Assembly (NCBI GenBank): GCA_045801465.1
Contig: JBJMSU010000168.1
Location: forward strand, 1 to 64,000
DNA: 64,000 bases
Direction: 5' to 3'
Source: DATFWC01 sp045801465
Lineage (GTDB): Bacteria > Pseudomonadota > Alphaproteobacteria > Rhizobiales > Xanthobacteraceae
Below, one piece after another: positions 42,153 through 50,809 of this stretch (positions are counted from its first letter, which is position 1; each line of letters starts with the position of its first letter). Made by a program: the position numbers and the translations under genes. A model generated the notes under the pieces. It searched no databases. It had not been told where the DNA came from and saw only the letters and a program-made list of their open reading frames with translations.

Positions 42153-44513
42153 ATGAAGTCGGAACTGCTCAATGCCCGACCCGGCATGTGGGGCCTGTTC
42201 GGCAAATATGTCATCTCATTCGTCGGGCTCGTGGTGTTCGTGCTCGCCGTCAATGGCGCGCTGGAGATCTACATCACCTATCGCGATACGAGCACGACGG
42301 TCGCCGCGCAACAAACCCAGAGGGCGGAGGCCATTGCCGACCGCGTCGATCAATTCATCTCCGAGCTGGAGCGGCAGATCAGCTGGGCGACCCGCGCCAG
42401 CTCCGGCACGCTGGAGCAGCACCGCGCCGATTATGCGCTGCTGTTGCAGCAGGTGACGGCGATCGAGGAATTGGCACATATCGGCGGTAACGGACGCGAG
42501 GAGATCAGGCTGACGCGGCGGCGGGTGACCGTGAACAGCGGCACCGATTACAGCCGCGATCCGAGTTTCACCGAAACCGTTGCCCGCGGGGTCTGGTTCA
42601 GTCCGGCTTACTACCGCGCCGATTCCGAGCCCTTCATGACGGTTGCCATGGCGCACTCGGGTCGCAATGCCGGCGTCACCGTCGCGGAAATCAATCTCTC
42701 CTTCCTGGGTGAGTTGATTGGGGCCGTGCAGGCCGGACGGCCAGGTTACGCCTATGTGGTCGGGCCGCTCGGCCGTCTGCTGATGCATTCGGATCCGAAA
42801 CTCACGCCGCGCGACGTCGATTTCGCAAAACTCCCGCAGGTGGAGGCCGCGCGCACCGCGCAATCCATCGTCATCGGGCGCGACCCGGAGGATCGCCGCG
42901 TGCTCACGGCATTCGCGCCGATTCCGCGCATGCATTGGTACGCGTTCGTCGAGCAGCCGCTATTGCAGGCGCTCGCCCCGGTGCGCGACCTTTTGTTCCG
43001 CCTTGCGTGGCTTCTGGTCATGGGACTGGCCGTGGCCGTAATCGCCGGGATGATCCTCGCACGGCGGATGATTGTTCCCATCCGCGCGTTGCAGACCGGC
43101 GCATCCCACCTCGGCGCCAGCGAGTTCGGCCACCGTATCGAGGTCCGCACCGGCGACGAGCTGGAAACTCTTGCGGACCAGTTCAATCGGATGGCGGAGC
43201 AGCTCCAGGAATCCTATTCGCGACTCGAACACAAGGTCGAGGAGCGCACGCGCGATCTGGCCCAGTCGGTGCGCGAGCTCAAGGCGCTCGAGGAGGTCGG
43301 CCGCGCGGTCGCCTCCTCGCTCGACGTCAAGGCGGTGCTGGCGACGATCGTGACCCGCGCGGTCGAGCTTGCGCAAGCGGATGGCGGCGCGATCTACAAC
43401 TACGATCCGGCGACCCAGAGATTCTATCTAGCCGAGGCACATGGGTTGACTCCGTCGTTGCTCGAGGCCATTCGGACGCTTCGCATCGATGCGGCCGACA
43501 GCCAGATGGGGGAGGCGGCGCGCAGGCAGGAGCCGGTGCTCATCCCCGATCTCGCCCAGATGCCGAACTATCCGCTGCGCACCGTCACGCTTGCCGCCGG
43601 CTTCAACTCGGCGCTTGTCGTGCCGCTCGTCGGCCCGGAAGGAACGGTCGGCGCGCTCGTCGTCCAGCGCAAAGGAAAAGGCTCTTTTCCGCCCAGCACC
43701 GTTGGCCTGATGCAGACCTTTGCCCATCAATCCGTGCTCGCCATGCACAACGCCCAGCTGTTCCATGAGCTGGAGGAAAAGGGCCGGCAGCTGACGATCG
43801 CGAACGAGCACAAGTCGCAATTCTTTGCCAACATGAGCCACGAACTGCGCACGCCTCTCAACGCCGTGCTTGGCTACGCCGAGCTCCTGGTCGACGGGCT
43901 CTACGGAGAGCTTCCCGACAAGGCCAAGGAGGTGCTCGACCGGGTGCAGATCAACGGCAAGCACCTGCTCGGGCTCATCAACGACGTGCTCGATCTCTCC
44001 AAGCTCGAGGCCGGCCAGCTCAAGCTGTCGCTGGACGACTACTCGATGCAATCGATCGTCGATTCGGTCGTTGCCACCACCGGATCGCTGGCCGAGGCCA
44101 AGGGGCTGTGCATGAAGAAGGCAGTGGCTGATGGGCTCCCGATCGGACGCGGCGATGAACGACGGTTGACCCAGGTGCTCTTGAACCTGGTCGGCAATGC
44201 GATCAAGTTCACCGATACAGGCGAGGTCGAAATTTCTGCCAAAGCAGCGAACGGCACCTTCGACGTCGCGGTGCGCGATACCGGGCCCGGCATCGCACCG
44301 CAAGATCAGATCCGCATCTTCGAGGACTTCCAGCAGGTCGACAACACCAGCACGCGGCTCAAAGGCGGGACCGGACTGGGCCTGGCCATCGCTCGGCGCT
44401 TCGTTGAGATGCACGGCGGGACGCTCACCGTCGATTCCTCTCCCGGCGTCGGTTCGACTTTCCACGTCCGTCTTCCCGTCCGCGTGAGCGAGCAAGGAGC
44501 CCGGCATGAGTAA
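42153..44513 (+). CDS. Membrane histidine kinase (Cache-HAMP-GAF-HisKA)
   Basis: The 786-residue sensor kinase has TM1 (VISFVGLVVFVLAVNGALEIYI), a double-Cache-like periplasmic domain (~60-300), TM2 (FRLAWLLVMGLAVAVIAGMIL), HAMP, a GAF domain (~415-560, LDVKAVLATIVTRAVELAQADGGAIYNYD) and HisKA with His563 in NMSHELRTPLNA. HATPase motifs follow (NLVGNAIKFTDTG, DTGPGIAPQDQ, GGTGLGLAIA). The ATG at 42153 is preceded by GAGAGGAG. Its stop overlaps the next response-regulator gene by 8 bp. The architecture fits ligand sensing outside the cell and output through the two following receivers. Confidence 0.92.
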   Translation: MKSELLNARPGMWGLFGKYVISFVGLVVFVLAVNGALEIYITYRDTSTTVAAQQTQRAEAIADRVDQFISELERQISWATRASSGTLEQHRADYALLLQQVTAIEELAHIGGNGREEIRLTRRRVTVNSGTDYSRDPSFTETVARGVWFSPAYYRADSEPFMTVAMAHSGRNAGVTVAEINLSFLGELIGAVQAGRPGYAYVVGPLGRLLMHSDPKLTPRDVDFAKLPQVEAARTAQSIVIGRDPEDRRVLTAFAPIPRMHWYAFVEQPLLQALAPVRDLLFRLAWLLVMGLAVAVIAGMILARRMIVPIRALQTGASHLGASEFGHRIEVRTGDELETLADQFNRMAEQLQESYSRLEHKVEERTRDLAQSVRELKALEEVGRAVASSLDVKAVLATIVTRAVELAQADGGAIYNYDPATQRFYLAEAHGLTPSLLEAIRTLRIDAADSQMGEAARRQEPVLIPDLAQMPNYPLRTVTLAAGFNSALVVPLVGPEGTVGALVVQRKGKGSFPPSTVGLMQTFAHQSVLAMHNAQLFHELEEKGRQLTIANEHKSQFFANMSHELRTPLNAVLGYAELLVDGLYGELPDKAKEVLDRVQINGKHLLGLINDVLDLSKLEAGQLKLSLDDYSMQSIVDSVVATTGSLAEAKGLCMKKAVADGLPIGRGDERRLTQVLLNLVGNAIKFTDTGEVEISAKAANGTFDVAVRDTGPGIAPQDQIRIFEDFQQVDNTSTRLKGGTGLGLAIARRFVEMHGGTLTVDSSPGVGSTFHVRLPVRVSEQGARHE

Positions 44514-44874
44514 GCGCATCCTGGTGGTGGAGGATACCGAGGACAATCGCCGCATCCTTCGCGACCTCCTGACGCGCGCGGGATACGAACTGATCGAGGC
44601 GGTGGATGGCGAGAGCGGAGTCGCCATGGCGACGACCCATCGGCCCGACCTCATTCTCATGGATATCCAGCTTCCGGTGTTCGACGGCTACGAGGCGACG
44701 CGGCGGATCAGAGCCAATCCCGACACGCGGGCGATCCCGATTATTGCCGTGACCTCCTATGCGCTGTCGGGCGACGAGTCGAAGGTGCTTGCCGCGGGTT
44801 GCGACGGTTACGTCGCCAAGCCGTTCAGCCCGCGCAAGATCCTGGCGATGGTGCAAGAACTCCTGCCGCAATAA
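44506..44874 (+). CDS. Single-domain response regulator (DivK-like)
   Basis: The 122-residue protein is a bare receiver: acid pocket EDTEDN, phospho-acceptor Asp53 in LILMDIQLPVFDG, switch Thr in VTSYA and Lys in VAKPFSP. It lacks an output domain. Such DivK/CheY-like proteins pass phosphate in phosphorelays or bind a partner. It overlaps the kinase gene upstream by 8 bp, and the cyclase gene begins 11 bp after it. Confidence 0.92.
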   Translation: MSKRILVVEDTEDNRRILRDLLTRAGYELIEAVDGESGVAMATTHRPDLILMDIQLPVFDGYEATRRIRANPDTRAIPIIAVTSYALSGDESKVLAAGCDGYVAKPFSPRKILAMVQELLPQ

Positions 44875-44885
44875 CGAGGGAACGC

Positions 44886-46022
44886 TTGCACACGCCGCCC
44901 CGCATTCTCGCCGTCGACGACGTGCCGGAGAACCTGGCCATCGTCCGCATGCGCCTCGAAGCCCATGGCTATGAGGTCGTCACCGCGGCCGACGGGGAAG
45001 AGGCGCTGGCGCGGGTGCGGGAGATTGAGCCCGATCTGGTGCTGCTCGACATCATGATGCCGAAGCTCGACGGGATTTCCGCCCTCAAGCAGCTCAAGCA
45101 GGACAGCTCGCTGCGCTTCGTGCCGGTGATCCTCCTGACGGCGAAAGCCGACAAGTCCGACGTGGTGGCGGGGCTCGAAGCGGGCGGCGACGACTACATG
45201 ACCAAGCCGCTGGATCAGGCTGCGCTGATTGCGCGGGTGCGCTCTATGCTGCGCATCAAGGCGCTGCACGACCTCGTGCAGGAGCAGGCTGCCAAGCTGC
45301 AACAGCAGACGGAGCAACTGGCGGCCTGGAACCGGACGTTGGAAGATCGGGTCGCCGCGCAGGTGGCGGAAATCGAGCGGGTCGGCCGGTTACGCCGTTT
45401 CCTGGCACCGCAGGTCGCCGAACTCATCGCCTCGTCCGAAACCAATCTGCTGCAGAGCCATCGCCGGGAAGTGACGGTGGTGTTCTGCGACATCCGCGGC
45501 TTTACCGGTTTCACCGAGATCGCCGAGCCGGAAGAAGTGATGGCGGTGCTGCGTGAGTACCACGAGGCGGTGGGCGAGCTCATCTTTCGCTATGAAGGAA
45601 CCTTGGAGCGCTTCGCCGGCGACGGCATCCTCATCCTGTTCAATGATCCCATGCCATGTCCCGACCATGCCGAACGCGCGGTGCGCATGGCCCTGGCTAT
45701 GCGCGAGCGCCTCAACGAGCTGATCGAGACATGGCGCAAGCGCGGCCACTCGCTCGGTTTCGGCGTCGGCATCGCGCTCGGTTACGCGACGCTGGGACAG
45801 GTCGGGTTCGACCGGCGTTTCGATTATGCGGCGATCGGCAGCGTCACCAATCTCGCTTCGCGCCTGTGCGACGAGGCGAAACCCGGACAGATCCTCATCA
45901 GCCAGCGCATTTTCGGCCTGCTCGAGCCGTCGATCGAAGCTAGGCACGTCGGCGACCTGGGCCTCAAGGGCTTCCATCGCACCATGCCGACGTATGAGGT
46001 GGTCGGCTGGCGTGCCGGCTAG
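44886..46022 (+). CDS. Receiver-class III adenylate/guanylate cyclase
   Basis: The 378-residue protein has a receiver (Asp55 in LVLLDIMMPKLDG, Lys in MTKPLD), a coiled coil (~130-175) and a class III cyclase domain. Metal-binding Asp202 lies in FCDIRGFTGFTE and Asp246 in FAGDGILILFNDP. The transition-state Asn/Arg pair lies in SVTNLASRL. The residue before the second metal site is Arg, where many adenylate cyclases have Lys, so the base preference is uncertain. The start is the TTG at 44886 with GAGGGA upstream. It would make cAMP under control of the upstream kinase, the same messenger expected for the CRP-like protein at 39075. Confidence 0.9.
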   Translation: MHTPPRILAVDDVPENLAIVRMRLEAHGYEVVTAADGEEALARVREIEPDLVLLDIMMPKLDGISALKQLKQDSSLRFVPVILLTAKADKSDVVAGLEAGGDDYMTKPLDQAALIARVRSMLRIKALHDLVQEQAAKLQQQTEQLAAWNRTLEDRVAAQVAEIERVGRLRRFLAPQVAELIASSETNLLQSHRREVTVVFCDIRGFTGFTEIAEPEEVMAVLREYHEAVGELIFRYEGTLERFAGDGILILFNDPMPCPDHAERAVRMALAMRERLNELIETWRKRGHSLGFGVGIALGYATLGQVGFDRRFDYAAIGSVTNLASRLCDEAKPGQILISQRIFGLLEPSIEARHVGDLGLKGFHRTMPTYEVVGWRAG

Positions 46023-46086
46023 GCTTGGCCCAGGCGGCCGGAGTCCGGTACATTCCGCGCGCCCTCCATTGTCAACTGAAGGATTG

Positions 46087-47019
46087 ATGCGAATGCGGTC
46101 CACGCGCGGTGCTCTCGTTGCCATCGTTATCGTGGCGCGCACCATTGCGTCGGCAATGGCTGCGACGGCAGCCGCGGCGACGGCGGCCGTCGCGCAGCCG
46201 AGCGCCGGTGCAGCAGTCGGAATGGCCGTGACGGTCACCAAGGCGAGCAGGACCTGCTTCACCGACACTCTCCAGGTGAGCGGCATCCTGGTCCCGCGCG
46301 AGGAGGTTTTCGTCCGCCCGGAAACCGAGGGCCTGCAGGTCTCGCAGATCCTGGTGGAAGATGGTGAGCGCGTGACGGCGGGTCAGAATCTGGCCCGCCT
46401 CGTGCGTCCCGAAGGTCAGGGTCCCGCCGCCAGCGCAACGGTGCGCGCGCCGGCGGCGGGAATCGTCAACCATCGCGGGATCCGCATCGGCATGACGGCG
46501 TCCGCCCGCGCCGATCCGCTGTTCCGCATCATCGTCAGTGGCGAGGTCGAGCTGCAGGGCGATGTTCCGGGGACGCGGATCGCCAAGCTTGCGCCGGGTC
46601 AGACCGCGCGCGTGGAACTCGCCGGCGTCGGGGAGGTGACCGGCCGCGTGCGCGTGGTCGCTCCTGAGGTCGACCTCGCCACCCAGCTCGGCCGCACGCG
46701 CATCTCGCTCGGAAACGATGAGAAGTTCAAAGTCGGCGCATACGCACGCGCGATCGTCGAAGTGGGCCGCTCTTGCGGCGCGACCATTCCGCTGTCGGCC
46801 GTGCTCTACGGTCCGGAGGGTGCCATCGTGCAGGTGGTGCGTGACGACCGGGTGGAGACGCGGCGCGTCCGCGTCGGGCTCCTCTCGGGCGGCAATGCCG
46901 AGATCCGCGAGGGGCTCAATGAAGGCGACATGGTGATTGCGCGGGCCGGTGCCTTCCTGCGCGAAGGCGATCGGGTGAGGCCCATCCTGGCCGAGGGCGG
47001 CGCCGGGGCGGCGCGTTGA
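46087..47019 (+). CDS. HlyD-type periplasmic efflux adaptor without adjacent pump (paralog B)
   Basis: The 310-residue exported protein is a paralog of the one encoded at 38078-39004. It shares VSGILVPREEVFVRPETEGLQVSQILVEDGERVTAGQNLARLV, the ATVRAPAAGIVNHRGIRIGMTAS hairpin region, GQTARVELAGVGEVTGRVRVVAPEVD and RVETRRVRVGLLSGG. The N-terminus has an Ala-rich signal peptide. No pump gene adjoins. The start is ATG 46087 (AAGGA four bases upstream), with ATG 46093 equally possible. It stands 64 bp after the cyclase gene and may belong to that operon. Confidence 0.83.
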   Translation: MRMRSTRGALVAIVIVARTIASAMAATAAAATAAVAQPSAGAAVGMAVTVTKASRTCFTDTLQVSGILVPREEVFVRPETEGLQVSQILVEDGERVTAGQNLARLVRPEGQGPAASATVRAPAAGIVNHRGIRIGMTASARADPLFRIIVSGEVELQGDVPGTRIAKLAPGQTARVELAGVGEVTGRVRVVAPEVDLATQLGRTRISLGNDEKFKVGAYARAIVEVGRSCGATIPLSAVLYGPEGAIVQVVRDDRVETRRVRVGLLSGGNAEIREGLNEGDMVIARAGAFLREGDRVRPILAEGGAGAAR

Positions 47020-47038
47020 TCTTCACCCCGGGTTTGGA

Positions 47039-47656
47039 TCAGGCGGCGCGCTCCACTCCGGCGGACTTCAACAGGCCCGACAATTTCTTGCGGGCATAGA
47101 ACATGCGAGTCTTCACGGTGGCTTCCGGGATGCCGACGATCTGGGAGACCTCTTCGACCGACTTCTCCTGGTAATAGACGAGGTCGATGATCTCGCGGTG
47201 CTCGCTCGAGAGCCCGGTCAGGCACTGGCGGAGAATGGCGCTGGTGTCCTTCTTCTGAACCGCGGTCTCGGGATTGTCGACCGGATCCGCGATGTTGACG
47301 GCGGCCTCTTCGTCCAGCTCTTCCTCCGGCCTTCGGCGCAGGGCCGACAGCGCCTTGAAGCGGGCGATGGCCAAGAGCCAGGTCGATACGGCCGAGCGGC
47401 CCTCGAAGCTGCCGGCCTGCCGCCACACATCGAGAAAGACTTCGCTGATGATGTCCTCTGCCGTGGCGTGGCTGCGCACCAGCCGCACGACGAACCGGTA
47501 CACGCGGATATGGTGCCGCAGATACAGGGCCCGCATCGCGTCGCGATCGCCGGCTGCGATGCGCGCCATCAGCGCTTCGTCGGATGTCGCCTGCAGCGGC
47601 GCCGGGCGGGCGCGGGCTGCACCGGTCACAGCCGGCTGGGAGAAGTCGACGTACAT
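47039..47656 (-). CDS. Sigma-70 family (ECF) RNA polymerase sigma factor
   Basis: The 205-residue sigma factor has region 2 (RDAMRALYLRHHIRVYRFVVRLV ... SEVFLDVWRQAGSFEGRSAVSTWLLAIARFKAL) and region 4 (LSSEHREIIDLVYYQEKSVEEVSQIVGIPEATVKTRMFYARKKL). The ATG at 47654-47656 has an ideal AGGAGG six bases upstream; a longer frame is rejected. No anti-sigma gene adjoins. A perfect CRP-type palindrome lies 52 bp upstream of the start codon, so its expression may answer to cAMP. Confidence 0.92.
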   Translation of the reverse strand: MYVDFSQPAVTGAARARPAPLQATSDEALMARIAAGDRDAMRALYLRHHIRVYRFVVRLVRSHATAEDIISEVFLDVWRQAGSFEGRSAVSTWLLAIARFKALSALRRRPEEELDEEAAVNIADPVDNPETAVQKKDTSAILRQCLTGLSSEHREIIDLVYYQEKSVEEVSQIVGIPEATVKTRMFYARKKLSGLLKSAGVERAA

Positions 47657-47708
47657 GGGGCACCTCCTGGATGCACCCATGTCATTACCGGGCTTAGACG
47701 GTCCGCGA

Positions 47709-47724
47709 TGTGACCGGGATCACA
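47709..47724. promoter_or_regulatory. CRP-type palindrome upstream of the sigma factor gene
   Basis: TGTGACCGGGATCACA is a perfect TGTGA-N6-TCACA palindrome. It lies between the end of the eutA-like gene and the start of the leftward sigma gene, at a distance (52 bp to the ATG) suited to promoter control of the sigma factor. Confidence 0.6.
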
Positions 47725-47728
47725 CTCG

Positions 47729-49312
47729 TTAAGCGCTTGGCAGTAAAGTTGAATTCATTCCGTGCGGACGCGTCGCCGCGACGGTGTCCGCGCCGCATCG
47801 CGTCCCGCGCCGACTTTCGCCGGACAGGCCGGCGGCAGGAAAGATCAAGGACTTGATGACCACCGGCACGGCGCCCGAGCTCTCCAGCATGGCGCCGACG
47901 TCGATGTAGTCGAATTCCTTCAGTTCCAGCCCATCGATCGAGACGATGGGGCTCGCAAGCTTCATTTCCTCGCGCAGGTGGATGCCGATCAACCCGCCGA
48001 CGTCGCCGTCGCCGGCGAGGACGACTGGATGACCGTGGGCGATCACGTTGCCGAGCCCCGCGACGATCCCGCGGCAGAACGCATCGAGCCGATGGAAAGT
48101 GGCCGAGCCCCGCCAAGGGACGAACACCGCCACCGGACTGTTGCCGCCGCCGAGGTCGAGGCGACGCAGCGCGGCCGTGATCGATGCCGCAATCGAGGCG
48201 GCATCGATGGCCTCGCGGTCGAGCGCCATCTCCGGCGCGATCACCGGCACGTTGCGCAACGGCAGGACCTCGAGCGGCGCAACGAAGATCGTGCTGCCGC
48301 TCACCTGCATGGTGTACTGCGAGGCGCCGATGACGGTCGCGCGGATGCGCGCGTCGGGCCGCACCAGCCGCAGCCCGCGTCGCTCGACATGATTGCGGAT
48401 TTCGGTCGCGAGCAGCAGCCCGAGATCGCCATACGCTCTGCTGTCGCCGCCATAGATGTATTCGGACACGCCGCCGGAAAACGAAAGCTGGTCGATGGCG
48501 CCGCGCCAGGCGAGCGGGTCGAGGCGCACGAGCCCGGCTCCGCCCGCCGTCGGCGCGCCGCCGTCGATCGCCGCAAACAGGCGGTTCGCCATGCTGGCCG
48601 CCAGGGCATGGGCATCGGCCGGATCGAGCCGGGCTCCCGGCGCCACCTCGATCCCGAGCTCGGCGGCAAAGCGCCGGCCAGCCTCCTCCACCCTGACGAT
48701 GCGCTCACCGGCATCGATCACCACCAGCCGCGCGCCGACGTCGAGCGCGGTGACGTCGACCACCCTGCCGTCAGCGCACACCGCGATCTTCGTCGTGCCG
48801 CCGCCCACGTCCACGTTCATCACGTTCGCCTGATCGCGGATCGAGCGGGCGACCGCGCCGGAGCCATAAGCGGCGAGCACGGTTTCGAGGCTGTCGCCGG
48901 CACTGACCGCCACCAGCTTGCCGGCTTCCCGCGCGAACAGCTCGCCGATCTTGCGCGCGTTGCGTCGTCGGACCGCGACCCCGGTGAGGATCAGGGCGCC
49001 GGTGTCGATTTCATCCGGATCGACCTTGGCGTCGGCATATTGGCGCGTAATGAAGGCGCCGAGCGCATCGGCATCGATCTCATCCTCGGCTGCGTAGGGC
49101 GTGAGCAGAATGTCCGATTGATAGAACGTCTCGCGCTCGCTCACGACATAGCGCGCATCGAGGCGCTCCAGCACGATGCGCGAGAACACGAGATGCGAAG
49201 TCGAGGAGCCGATGTCGACGCCGACGGTAAGGAGGCAGATCTCGTCCTCTTCGGCGAGCGTGCGTCCCGTGCTCGAGAAGAAGATGCGCCCGCCTTCGGC
49301 TTCCTGGTTCAT
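47729..49312 (-). CDS. eutA: EutA-type ethanolamine ammonia-lyase reactivase
   Basis: The 527-residue ASKHA-fold ATPase resembles EutA, the chaperone that exchanges damaged cobalamin out of ethanolamine ammonia-lyase. It has LLTVGVDIGSSTSHLVFS (phosphate 1), DVGGGTTKIAVCADG (phosphate 2), LSFSGGVSEYIYG (adenosine) and FVPWRGSATFHRL. No eutB, eutC or cobalamin-enzyme genes occur in the window. Instead two bicupin genes follow upstream, so the enzyme it serves may differ. The ~30 residues before the stop (RRGTRCGADTVAATRPHGMNSTLLPSA) look non-conserved and may be an extension. Confidence 0.82.
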   Translation of the reverse strand: MNQEAEGGRIFFSSTGRTLAEEDEICLLTVGVDIGSSTSHLVFSRIVLERLDARYVVSERETFYQSDILLTPYAAEDEIDADALGAFITRQYADAKVDPDEIDTGALILTGVAVRRRNARKIGELFAREAGKLVAVSAGDSLETVLAAYGSGAVARSIRDQANVMNVDVGGGTTKIAVCADGRVVDVTALDVGARLVVIDAGERIVRVEEAGRRFAAELGIEVAPGARLDPADAHALAASMANRLFAAIDGGAPTAGGAGLVRLDPLAWRGAIDQLSFSGGVSEYIYGGDSRAYGDLGLLLATEIRNHVERRGLRLVRPDARIRATVIGASQYTMQVSGSTIFVAPLEVLPLRNVPVIAPEMALDREAIDAASIAASITAALRRLDLGGGNSPVAVFVPWRGSATFHRLDAFCRGIVAGLGNVIAHGHPVVLAGDGDVGGLIGIHLREEMKLASPIVSIDGLELKEFDYIDVGAMLESSGAVPVVIKSLIFPAAGLSGESRRGTRCGADTVAATRPHGMNSTLLPSA

Positions 49313-49317
49313 TCAAT

Positions 49318-49454
49318 AACGGCTCCGTTACGACGTCGTGGTGCCCGCGAAGGCGGGCGACCCATAAGCACTGGTCCAGAACCTATCGCACGGCCGGTGG
49401 TTACAGGTTCCCGCTTGTGCGGGAACGACGCCGACAGGATATGTAGGAGCCGTT
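49318..49454. repeat. MITE-like palindromic element between eutA and bicupin genes
   Basis: The 137-bp spacer begins with AACGGCTCC (49318-49326) and ends with its inverse GGAGCCGTT (49446-49454). Inside are two hairpins: GCCCGC-N4-GCGGGC (49343-49358) and GTTCCCGC-N4-GCGGGAAC (49407-49426). The CCCGCGAAGGCGGG and TTCCCGCTTGTGCGGGAA cores resemble dispersed intergenic repeats of Rhizobiales. It carries no coding capacity. Confidence 0.6.
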
Positions 49455-50669
49455 TCACTCCTTCGGCAGCTCGCCTTTGTAATCCTTGTCGTAGAATTCC
49501 GGCTTCATCCGGTTGTCGGCGCCGTCGCGGCGCAGCGTCTCCTCGTATTCCTTGCGGATGAACGGATCCTCCATCCAATAGGGGATCGACGAGCCGCCTT
49601 CAGGAATGTCCATGGCGGTGTAGTCGATATGGGTCTCGCCCGGCGGGCCGGGCTCGCGTCCGGGATTGTGCGGGCCGAACCAGGCGGTGAGCCGCAGCGG
49701 CTCCTTGGATGCGCCGAAATGCTGATGGAACCAGCGGGCGCCGCCGGGCGCCGCCGACACCATGCCCACCGGCTCGTAATCGACGCGCTTGATCTCCGCC
49801 GTTTTGCCGTCCTGCCACGGCGTGACGCCCAGCCGTTCGGGCCAGGTGTAGGTGTAGCCTTTGCCCTTGAGACAGATGAGAACCGCGGCCGAGGTGTGGG
49901 CGTGCGCCTTGGAATAACGTCCGTTCTCGTGCTGCCCGATCCACAGATAGAACACGTTGCCGGTCATGAACGGCTCGACCCGGCGAAACCCGGGCGAGCG
50001 GCGGTTGTCCAGCGGCAGGTCGCAGTTGACGATGTCGGGAATGAAGTTGGTGCGCCGCATCGCCAGGCCGCGCACCGGGTCGGGCTCGATGTCGTCGTTG
50101 TACTTGTAGAAATCGTCGGCGCCGTTGAAGCGGTCGCGGAACGCGACCGGCGCATTGAAGATCGCATCGACGTTGTTGATGAGGTTCATCAGGTTGGGGG
50201 CGGTCGTGCCGCTCAACAGCAGCGCCGGGCTCGAGCTCGCATTGACGATGCGATGCCAGGCGTTCACCGGAATCGAGAACAGCGAGCCGGCCTGCCACTC
50301 GAACACGTGCCGCCGGTTGTCGCCCTCGAGCCATACCTCGGTCGAGCCGCGGCCCTCGACCACATAGAAGATTTCCTCATACAGGTGGCGCTCCGGATTG
50401 AGCGCTCCCGCGCCCGGCACCTCGACGACATAGCAGCCCCACTTGCCTTCCGTGCCGTAGAGCTGAACGTAGGTGCCGCGGCCGCCCATGCGCCGCCACT
50501 CGCCAAGCGGCAGGTCCTGCACGCGGCGCACGCCGATGTCGCGGAACACCGGAATGCCTTCCTGCTCCATGAATAGATCGTAGGGCGTCTTTGGCCGCCC
50601 GAACTTTCCGAAGCCGGCGCGCCGTCCGGCGGTCGGTTCGTGCCAATGCACTTCCGGGACATCATGCAT
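49455..50669 (-). CDS. Bicupin protein 1 (cupin-domain, ring-cleavage/activating-protein like)
   Basis: The 404-residue cytoplasmic protein has two cupin barrels. Barrel one carries RHLYEEIFYVVEGRGSTEVW and FSIPVNAWHRIVN. Barrel two carries the HxH-type metal motif SKAHAHTSAAVLICLKGKGYTYTW and ARWFHQHFG. Similar proteins are annotated as ethanolamine ammonia-lyase-activating or gentisate-dioxygenase-like proteins in Bradyrhizobium relatives; the true reaction is unknown. It pairs with bicupin 2, encoded just upstream. The ATG at 50667-50669 has AAGGAGG seven bases upstream. Its stop codon abuts the MITE-like element. Confidence 0.8.
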   Translation of the reverse strand: MHDVPEVHWHEPTAGRRAGFGKFGRPKTPYDLFMEQEGIPVFRDIGVRRVQDLPLGEWRRMGGRGTYVQLYGTEGKWGCYVVEVPGAGALNPERHLYEEIFYVVEGRGSTEVWLEGDNRRHVFEWQAGSLFSIPVNAWHRIVNASSSPALLLSGTTAPNLMNLINNVDAIFNAPVAFRDRFNGADDFYKYNDDIEPDPVRGLAMRRTNFIPDIVNCDLPLDNRRSPGFRRVEPFMTGNVFYLWIGQHENGRYSKAHAHTSAAVLICLKGKGYTYTWPERLGVTPWQDGKTAEIKRVDYEPVGMVSAAPGGARWFHQHFGASKEPLRLTAWFGPHNPGREPGPPGETHIDYTAMDIPEGGSSIPYWMEDPFIRKEYEETLRRDGADNRMKPEFYDKDYKGELPKE

Positions 50670-50697
50670 GGCGCGTCCTCCTTGACTTGGCCGTGCG

Positions 50698-50807
50698 CCG
50701 TAGGTGGGCAATGGCGCGCGATTTCGGTGCTGCATGGTGGGCAAATTCGCGATCGCGCCGTTGCCCACCAATCAGCGCTACAGCAGGCGAATTTGCCCAC
50801 CCTACGG
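50698..50807. repeat. Nested palindromic element between the two bicupin genes
   Basis: The outer arms are CCGTAGGTGGGCAA (50698-50711) and TTGCCCACCCTACGG (50793-50807), inverse except for one extra C. Inner perfect 10-bp arms TGGTGGGCAA (50735-50744) and TTGCCCACCA (50761-50770) form a second hairpin. The GTGGGCAA/TTGCCCAC motif recurs as an intergenic repeat in Rhizobiales. It could stabilise the mRNA between the two bicupin genes. Confidence 0.6.
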
Positions 50808-50809
50808 TG

